Part shown: positions 6,337 through 10,955 of the stretch, piece by piece
Numbering within the stretch: the first letter of the stretch is position 1
Layout: the number at the start of each line of letters is the position of its first letter
From: a bacterium
GTDB taxonomy: Bacteria > Chloroflexota > Dormibacteria > UBA8260 > Bog-877
Direction of reading: 5' to 3'
Assembly: GCA_021817185.1 (NCBI GenBank)
Contig: JAKAVU010000068.1
Coordinates: 1-10,955 of the forward strand
Length of the DNA: 10,955 nt
Made by a program: the position numbers and the translations under genes
The notes under the pieces: model-generated
What the model saw: only the letters and a program-made list of their open reading frames with translations
Told to the model about the DNA's origin: nothing
Databases searched by the model: none

Positions 6337-7271
6337 CCTCACTGCTCGTCACCATCGCGGCCGTTCCCATCCCATCGGATCTTCCGGCGGCGCTGGAAGG
6401 GGCGGTTGGGGCCGCGGTCTTGGCCCTGGCCGCGGGAGTCATTTTCATGGCGTGGCCCCGCCGTCGGACCATGGACGACTGGCTCGACAGTCGGGCCGCC
6501 AGCCGCATGAGCGTGAGCCCGGCGAGTCCCCGGCGCCCGCTCGGGCGGCCCGTCCGGGTCACGGCTCGGACGCTTCGACCGGTGCTGCCCGCCGGGAGCG
6601 TGCGCTGGCTTGCTGTCAGGTTGCGGAGCGCCGCGCGCGACGAGCCCCCCGAGGAGCTGATTGCGAGCTGGTTCCTGGTCTTCGCGCTGGCGGTGTGCCT
6701 GCTCGTCGGGCCCGCTCTGCTGGGGGTGATCCCGGCCCCGCTGATCCTGCCGATCGGCTTGGCCCCGCTGCTGCTGGACCTCTCGCGGCTCCTGCGCGCC
6801 GGAGCCAACCGTCGCGCCGCCATCGTCGCGCAGATCCCCATGCTGGTCGACCTCATGTCCCTGGAGCAGAGTGGTGGTGGCGTGAGCTCGCGCCGTGCCA
6901 TGGAGCTGGTGGTCAGCCGGGTTCGAGGCGAGGCTGCGGGCGTCCTGCGCACGTGCCTGGCCGGCTCGGCCACGGCGGGGACGCCTCCACTCGACGCCCA
7001 GCTCGAGGACGCGGCCCACCAGTTGGGCATTCCCGCGCTGGCCGCCCTGGCTGCCGTGGTCAGGCTACAGCGGCAGGAGGGTATCTCCGCGGCCACTCCG
7101 CTGGGGCGCTTGGCCCGGGGCCTGCGGGATCGGCAGCGGGACGACCTGACCGCTCGCGGCCGGCGGGCGCTGGTGACCATGCTGTTCCCGGTCGCCGTCT
7201 GCATCCTCCTGCCCTTCGTGGTCATCGTTCTCTATCCCGCCCTGGAGCGGCTGTCCGGGGCTCTCTCTTGA
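6333..7271 (+). CDS. tadC: TadC-like inner membrane platform protein (T2SSF domain)
   Basis: The second platform subunit, 312 residues. Membrane segments are predicted near 20-41, 112-131, 133-152 and 280-301, with a T2SSF domain between about 165 and 290. The conserved-type stretch VAQIPMLVDLMSLEQSGG (165-182) is usual for TadC, and GLRDRQRDDLTARGRRALVTMLFP leads into the last membrane helix. It probably forms a heteromeric platform with TadB under the CpaF hexamer. The ATG at 6333 overlaps the tadB stop by 4 nt (ATGA). Its own stop overlaps the next gene's TTG start by 4 nt (TTGA). Confidence 0.92.
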   Translation: MTSLLVTIAAVPIPSDLPAALEGAVGAAVLALAAGVIFMAWPRRRTMDDWLDSRAASRMSVSPASPRRPLGRPVRVTARTLRPVLPAGSVRWLAVRLRSAARDEPPEELIASWFLVFALAVCLLVGPALLGVIPAPLILPIGLAPLLLDLSRLLRAGANRRAAIVAQIPMLVDLMSLEQSGGGVSSRRAMELVVSRVRGEAAGVLRTCLAGSATAGTPPLDAQLEDAAHQLGIPALAALAAVVRLQRQEGISAATPLGRLARGLRDRQRDDLTARGRRALVTMLFPVAVCILLPFVVIVLYPALERLSGALS

Positions 7272-7930
7272 GAGAGTGGCGGCGGGGCCAGTCGATGGTC
7301 GAGATGGCGCTCGGCGTCACCATCTTCCTGCTCGCGACCTTGGGAGCCGTCCAGTTGGGACTCGAAGCCCTGGCTCAGGAGGGAGTGCAGACCGCCACCC
7401 TGGCCGGCGCCCGGACAGCCTCCGGAGCTCCTGCGAGCTCCAACCCGACGCTGAACCTCGAAAGCGGAGCCCTGGCGGCCCGGTCCGCCCTGAGCGCGGA
7501 GGTGGCCGGGATGGCCACCTTGAGCGTCTGTCCGGGCGGTGCGACCGGGTGCTGGAACTCGCTGGAGTGTGTGCGGTATCAGGCCGGACTGCCACAGGCC
7601 GGCACCCAGGAGCCGTGCGACCTGGTCTCGGCCCAGATCCCAGGGCCGTATGCCTACGGCCCCGTCCCCGGCGACCTCGACGGCCCCCAGAATCCCGCGT
7701 GTCACCGTGGCGGGTGCTTTGGAGCCGCCTCGACCATGGCGCCGTGCGCGGCTGCCACGGTGGCCGGTCGCCTCATGATCTGCGTCGCTTACACCTCGTG
7801 GCCCCCACGGGCAGTGGACGTCTGGATCAGCGGCGGCCTGCGCGCCATCGTCCCCTGGATCGGCGCGGCCGGTCCCGGGACCATCCCGGTGGCCAGCCGC
7901 CTGCGCCTGGCGGTGGAGGCCTTCTCTTGA
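7268..7930 (+). CDS. tadE: TadE-like pseudopilin 1, cysteine-rich
   Basis: A 220-residue minor pilin-like protein. The N-terminus WRRGQSMVEMALGVTIFLLA is the standard TadE signature: a basic stretch, then RRGQSMVE and a hydrophobic helix (about 11-32) that serves as membrane anchor and filament-packing helix. The rest would lie outside the cell. It has eight cysteines (88, 95, 101, 117, 145, 150, 160, 172), all after the helix, suggesting up to four disulfides. The TTG start at 7268 is preferred because it overlaps the tadC stop (TTGA), supplies the RRG part of the motif, and matches the junction used by the next gene. An ATG at 7295 is in frame but would cut into the signature. In Tad systems TadE/F are pseudopilins needed for assembly. 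Confidence 0.85.
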   Translation: MREWRRGQSMVEMALGVTIFLLATLGAVQLGLEALAQEGVQTATLAGARTASGAPASSNPTLNLESGALAARSALSAEVAGMATLSVCPGGATGCWNSLECVRYQAGLPQAGTQEPCDLVSAQIPGPYAYGPVPGDLDGPQNPACHRGGCFGAASTMAPCAAATVAGRLMICVAYTSWPPRAVDVWISGGLRAIVPWIGAAGPGTIPVASRLRLAVEAFS

Positions 7931-8505
7931 GCGGGCTCCGGGGGCGGGCAGGAGGGCAGGCTCTTCTGGAGCTGGCGCTGGTGCTACCCATCATCCTGTT
8001 GCTCGGCTGCGGAGCGGTGGCCGTGGTGCAGCTGGCACGTACCCAGCTCGCCATGCAGACCGCCAGCAGTGCGGCGGCGCTGGTGGCGGCCCGGGCGATT
8101 GATGCCCAGCGCGCCTGTCAGGAGGCAACCCAGGAGCTGCGAGTGGTGGAGCAGGAGAACTCGGGGTTGCTGCAGGGGCACATCCGCCAGCTGGGTGGGG
8201 GACGATGCGTCGGACCGGCCCCCAACGCGGCCACGATGCCGACCAGCATCGGCGGGGGATCGGCCCAGATCTGGTTTGGGTACGGCGGCGCCCTGGACAG
8301 CTTTTGCAGGGTGGGCGGCCCTCCCAACTCGACCGGGTTGACGGACGGAGATGTGGAGGTGGTCATCGCCTATCGCCCCGATCTGGAGTGGATCCCGCTC
8401 CTGGGGTCCTGGCTGTCGCCCAGCCTGAGGGCCCATTCGATTCAGAAGATTGACCCCTTCAGAAGCCGTGACCCCAGCCAGGACCCCACCGGCGATGATT
8501 GCTGA
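7927..8505 (+). CDS. TadE-like pseudopilin 2
   Basis: A 192-residue second TadE/TadF-type protein. The N-terminus GGQALLELALVLPIILLLGC (residues 9-28) is the TadE-like motif with the conserved Glu followed by a long hydrophobic helix, then the QTASSAAALVAARAIDA stretch usual in this family. The outer domain has no other recognisable motif. Cysteines are at 28 (in the helix), 64, 94, 127 and 192. The TTG start at 7927 is well supported: GGAGG at 7915-7919 lies 7 nt upstream and TTGA overlaps the previous stop. The end overlaps the next gene by 11 nt. It probably works with the neighbouring pseudopilins as a minor filament component; the exact TadE versus TadF role is not resolvable. Confidence 0.82.
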   Translation: MSGLRGRAGGQALLELALVLPIILLLGCGAVAVVQLARTQLAMQTASSAAALVAARAIDAQRACQEATQELRVVEQENSGLLQGHIRQLGGGRCVGPAPNAATMPTSIGGGSAQIWFGYGGALDSFCRVGGPPNSTGLTDGDVEVVIAYRPDLEWIPLLGSWLSPSLRAHSIQKIDPFRSRDPSQDPTGDDC

Positions 8506-9088
8506 CCGCGCCCGGTCACCCCGGGCTGGTCAGCTGCTCCCTCTGTTCGCGCTGATGCTCCCCCTGCTGCTGCTTCCCGTCACCGCCCTGGCCGTGGACG
8601 GGGGAATCTTGCTGATGCAGCACTCCCAGCTGGTGGCGACTGCCGAGTCGGCGGCGGAGACTGGGTCGCAGGCGGTCGACGTGACCGCGCTCCGAGTGAC
8701 CGGCGCATTCCGGGTCTGCGTGGTCCCGGATGGCGGTGCCGGCTGCGGCAACGGCATCGGGGACGCTCAGCAGGTCGTGGCGGATGCGGTCCAGGCGCAG
8801 CTGCCCTTCGCAGCTCGCCACTGTGCGATGGTGGTGGGAGTCCTGCGCCCGGTGGCGGGCCAGCCGCAGGGCTGCGAGGTCGAGCTGCGCACTCGTTGTG
8901 AGCAGCTGTCCGGGGCGATGGGGCTGGACCAAGGCATCCAGGTCTTGCTTTGGCGCACTGAGCACATGCCGCTACTCGGCCTTGGCCCGTGGTCTCAACT
9001 GGTGGTCCAGGCGCAGGCGACCGCTTGGTTGGCGCACGGCTACGCCACCCCGATACTGGGCGGTGGTGCTCCGGGGGCATCCTGCTGA
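8495..9088 (+). CDS. tadG: TadG-like Flp pilus protein
   Basis: A 197-residue protein whose N-terminus fits the TadG-type Flp pilus-assembly domain: RAGQLLPLFALMLPLLLLPV followed by TALAVDGGILLMQHSQLVATAESAAETGSQA (split: membrane helix about 13-34, then an amphipathic helix to about 60). The remainder would be outside the membrane and carries six cysteines (75, 84, 110, 127, 135, 197). It is much shorter than proteobacterial TadG, which usually has a von Willebrand-like domain; none is seen here. ATG 8495 was chosen (AGGA at 8480-8483); in-frame GTG 8468 or TTG 8450 would only extend the poorly conserved leader. It overlaps the previous gene by 11 nt and the next start by 1 nt (TGATG). Confidence 0.75.
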   Translation: MIADRARSPRAGQLLPLFALMLPLLLLPVTALAVDGGILLMQHSQLVATAESAAETGSQAVDVTALRVTGAFRVCVVPDGGAGCGNGIGDAQQVVADAVQAQLPFAARHCAMVVGVLRPVAGQPQGCEVELRTRCEQLSGAMGLDQGIQVLLWRTEHMPLLGLGPWSQLVVQAQATAWLAHGYATPILGGGAPGASC

Positions 9089-10188
9089 TGGCGGGGCCAG
9101 ACCAGATCGGCTGGGCATCATTGCCCCCGCCTCCTCCTGAGGTTCCCAGCCGGGGCAGCCTCGTCTGGCGCGCCGCGCCCGCCGGGCGGCCCACCCGACC
9201 CCTGCCGTCCCACCCGCTCTTGATGCTGGCGGAACCGCCCGACACCGCGGCTCCCCGTCCCCTCGGTTTGAAGGCCCTGTGGTCGGCCTGGCGACGCCCG
9301 GTCCGCGATCAACTCTCCCGGGCCACCGGCGGCGCGTCGGCGATCCCAGCGCTCGCAGGGCGTCGGTCCGAGGGTCTCCAGCAGGTCGGCCGCCGCAGCT
9401 CGGGGCTGGTCGTCCTGGTCGTCGGCGGCAAGGGCGGGACCGGTCGGAGCACCCTCGCCGCCAACCTCGCCTACGCCTTCAGCCGCCGCCAGGATTCGCG
9501 GCGGGTGCTCCTGGTTGACGCCGACCCTGAAGACCCGGACCTCGACCTCCGCCTGGGGGCCCGCCGCTCGGGGCGCGACCTGTTCCCCCTGGCCCGGCTG
9601 GACCAGCTGGTCTTGCGGCTCGCGGACCTGCGTGAGCGCGGGTCGAGCCTGGACGGCTGCCTCTTCACCGCTCCCGACCTGGGTTTTCACTGCCTGCTCG
9701 CCCCCGCCGACGACCAGCGGTCCGCCACCGTCGGTCGCGAGCACCTGGACTACCTGTTCGAGCACATCCTCCGGCCACAGTTCCAGGTCATCGTGGTGGA
9801 TGGTGGCGGATGCCTCAGCGGCAACGCTGTATCGCTCAGATTCTGGCTGGAGAAGGCCTCGTTCGCGCTCATCCCGACCGCTCTGGGGGATAGCCACCAG
9901 CGCAACTGCGTCCGCACCGTCAGCTACCTCGAACACAACTCCTCCCTGGACCGGGGGGACTGCTTGGCGGTCGCGGCTCTGGACTCCGATCTCCGAGAGC
10001 TGCGGCGCCAGCTCTCCCAAGAGGGGATCGAGGTGGTGGCGGTTCCCTGGAACCCCAAGGCGGCTCGCCTTGCCGACGCCCGTCAGGTGCCCTCCGCCCA
10101 TGTCGACCAGGGGATGCGGTCGGCCAGCTTGGCGCTGGCCGACCAGCTGTCGCGGATCGCCACGGGGGGCGCGGCCCGTGGCCTCTAG
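9088..10188 (+). CDS. cpaE: Second CpaE/TadZ-like ParA/MinD-family ATPase with Pro-rich N-terminus
   Basis: A 366-residue P-loop protein. Residues 1-105 are a low-complexity, proline/arginine-rich leader with a PPPPP run at 13-17, in the place where CpaE proteins often carry a receiver-like domain. The ParA/MinD domain begins at about 106 with VVLVVGGKGGTGRSTLAANL: the signature Lys115 is kept, but the P-loop Lys is Arg120. The A' motif VDADPEDPDLDLRLG (143-157) and Walker B FQVIVVDGGG (Asp238) are intact. It is therefore much better conserved than the CpaE-like protein at 3142-4035. A role in placing or switching the Tad machine is inferred. ATG 9088 overlaps the tadG stop by 1 nt; an upstream in-frame ATG at 8989 lies deep inside tadG and is less likely. 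Confidence 0.85.
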   Translation: MAGPDQIGWASLPPPPPEVPSRGSLVWRAAPAGRPTRPLPSHPLLMLAEPPDTAAPRPLGLKALWSAWRRPVRDQLSRATGGASAIPALAGRRSEGLQQVGRRSSGLVVLVVGGKGGTGRSTLAANLAYAFSRRQDSRRVLLVDADPEDPDLDLRLGARRSGRDLFPLARLDQLVLRLADLRERGSSLDGCLFTAPDLGFHCLLAPADDQRSATVGREHLDYLFEHILRPQFQVIVVDGGGCLSGNAVSLRFWLEKASFALIPTALGDSHQRNCVRTVSYLEHNSSLDRGDCLAVAALDSDLRELRRQLSQEGIEVVAVPWNPKAARLADARQVPSAHVDQGMRSASLALADQLSRIATGGAARGL

Positions 10189-10618
10189 GGGCCGGTTCAA
10201 CCTCGGCTGGGGTGGCGCCGGGCAAATTCGGCGGGATGGTGAGGCCGAGACCAGCCGACACCTGCGACAGCTGGTGGACGGGATCGAGACCGCGGTCGCC
10301 CAGGGTGACGACCTGGCTCTGGCGCAGTTCCTGGCGCCACCCCTGCTGGGACGGATGCTGGCAGCTTCAGCAGCAATCCGCGCCGCTGGTGGTGCGCTGG
10401 CACCAGCGCGGTCCGGGTTGTCCTGGAGGGTCAGCCATCGCCAGCCCCCCGGCCCTGGCCGGTTCTGGCTGCGGCTTCGGTTCGAAGACCTGACGATCTG
10501 CCACTACCCGGAGGGGGTTATGAGGGCACCCGGGAGTGCCCATGAGCTGGAGGTCGACCTGGAGACCACGGTGACCCCGTGGCGACTCCATCGGTTGGTG
10601 GAGGTGACGCCAAGCTGA
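10178..10618 (+). CDS. Unrecognised 146-residue protein, last gene of the tad operon
   Basis: No family is recognised with confidence. The GTG at 10178 overlaps the CpaE-like gene by 11 nt and follows a GGGGGG at 10164-10169; codon use matches its neighbours. The protein has a basic, glycine-rich start, a helical middle (RHLRQLVDGIETAVAQGDD, then LAQFLAPPLLGRMLAAS), and a C-terminal half that alternates like beta strands (FWLRLRFEDLTICHY, ELEVDLETTV) ending in PWRLHRLVEV. A helix-then-sheet layout closing on a W-R-L strand resembles NTF2/SnoaL or Tim44-like domains; this is a shape impression only. No signal peptide or membrane segment is seen, so it is probably cytosolic. Its position makes it a candidate accessory factor of the pilus machine. 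Confidence 0.7.
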   Translation: MASRGRFNLGWGGAGQIRRDGEAETSRHLRQLVDGIETAVAQGDDLALAQFLAPPLLGRMLAASAAIRAAGGALAPARSGLSWRVSHRQPPGPGRFWLRLRFEDLTICHYPEGVMRAPGSAHELEVDLETTVTPWRLHRLVEVTPS

Positions 10619-10627
10619 GCTGATGGC

Positions 10628-10641
10628 GGCGCGGACGCGCC
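10628..10641. terminator. Short GC hairpin between convergent genes (weak terminator candidate)
   Basis: GGCGCGGACGCGCC is a perfect 6-bp inverted repeat with a 2-nt centre (or 5 bp with a 4-nt loop), 10 nt after the last operon gene. There is no T-run. A second inverted repeat, GAGCTC at 10684-10689 and 10700-10705, sits at the stop codon of the convergent gene. Nothing else is seen in the 85-bp spacer 10619-10703. Confidence 0.25.
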
Positions 10642-10703
10642 ACAGTCGCCCCGGTTTCCCGCGCCCGGCCCCAACCCAGGCCGGAGCTCGTGCCGTCAGG
10701 AGC

Positions 10704-10955
10704 TCAGATGTCCTCGAAGCACCAGGGAGCCGGCTCCCAGCCCATGATCGCATCGAGGCGTCGGGTAATCGCCTCCGAGGCGGTGGTGGCCCTGCCTGCC
10801 GCCACCAGCTGGGAGAGGCAAGGCATGCCGAGACACAGTGAGCCCAGCCCCGCCCACTCCAGGCGGACATCCGCGGGCTCGTCGGTGGGTCGACAGCGGC
10901 CCACTCCACCCTCGACCTCGAGCCGGAACCGCGCCCGTTCCTGATCGGGAGAGCC
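10704..10955 (-). CDS. C-terminal part of an Eis-like GNAT N-acetyltransferase (SCP2-like domain), 5' end cut by window
   Basis: The minus strand is open for 83 codons from the window edge to a TGA at 10706-10704. The segment PADVRLEWAGLGSLCLGMP, the following LSQLVAAGRAT and the ending EPAPWCFEDI match the pattern of the sterol-carrier-like C-terminal domain of Eis-family acetyltransferases (a beta strand, LGSLYLGG-type turn, LAAAGR helix, and a terminal PW-C/F motif). In Eis the free C-terminal carboxylate takes part in catalysis; the C-terminus here ends in Asp-Ile. The GNAT domains lie outside the window. It converges on the tad operon and is probably unrelated to it. The recognition is from memory of the family and only the last fifth or so of the protein is visible. 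Confidence 0.65.
   Translation of the reverse strand, partial: GSPDQERARFRLEVEGGVGRCRPTDEPADVRLEWAGLGSLCLGMPCLSQLVAAGRATTASEAITRRLDAIMGWEPAPWCFEDI

Noticed and set aside
10367..10909. Leftward 180-codon frame at the right end
   Set aside because: The other leftward frame (10704-10955) reads as an Eis-like C-terminus, and this one runs antisense into the last operon gene with Arg/Pro/Ser-rich sequence.
1..10955. tRNA, rRNA, CRISPR arrays, insertion sequences, toxin-antitoxin or phage genes
   Set aside because: I looked for these by eye on both strands and saw no repeat-spacer pattern, transposase motif, or structural RNA; the window is almost fully accounted for by the genes listed.

Overview
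This is a GC-rich bacterial window with very strong G/C preference at third codon positions, dense gene packing and frequent GTG/TTG starts. The core is one long rightward operon for a tight-adherence (Tad/Flp) pilus machine of the type IV filament family. No outer-membrane secretin (RcpA/CpaC) or TadD-like gene is present, and an Eis-like acetyltransferase end lies at the right edge. Together these suggest a monoderm-like, high-GC lineage such as Actinomycetota or the Chloroflexota/Dormibacterota side. That placement is inference; no marker gene in the window fixes it.

Left part (1-1673): a leftward two-component pair. An OmpR/PhoB-type response regulator (807-1496) is followed, with a 4-nt GTGA overlap, by a soluble PAS-like/HisKA histidine kinase (1-810, cut by the window edge). 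The 177-bp divergent intergenic region (1497-1673) carries a candidate leftward promoter with a TAGGCT -10 box. CCCCGACAG-type direct repeats overlap that promoter, and a second 10-bp direct repeat lies just before the next gene.

Middle (1674-10618): an ECF-type sigma factor (1674-2255), a 164-bp gap with two inverted repeats and a doubtful small ORF, then nine tightly packed genes. In order these are CpaB (SAF domain), a divergent CpaE/TadZ-like ParA/MinD protein, the CpaF/TadA motor ATPase, the membrane platform proteins TadB and TadC, two TadE-like pseudopilins, a TadG-like pseudopilin, a second CpaE-like ATPase with a proline-rich N-terminus, and an unrecognised 146-residue protein. From cpaB onward, neighbours overlap by 1, 4 or 11 nt, except cpaF-tadB, which are 1 nt apart. 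Translational coupling throughout is likely. CpaF would power assembly on the TadB/TadC platform, the CpaE-like proteins would place or organise the machine, CpaB would work on the outer face of the membrane, and the TadE/TadG proteins would be minor pilins or anchors. The major Flp pilin and the prepilin peptidase are absent from this window and must be encoded elsewhere if the system works.

Right edge (10619-10955): a short convergent spacer with a small GC hairpin, then the C-terminal end of a leftward gene resembling the SCP2-like domain of Eis-family N-acetyltransferases.

The less ordinary points are the loss of both P-loop lysines in the first CpaE-like protein, the pairing of two different CpaE-like proteins in one operon, even cysteine counts in the predicted extracytoplasmic parts of four neighbouring proteins, the orphan last gene, and the repeat-rich divergent control region linking a two-component system, an ECF sigma factor and a pilus.
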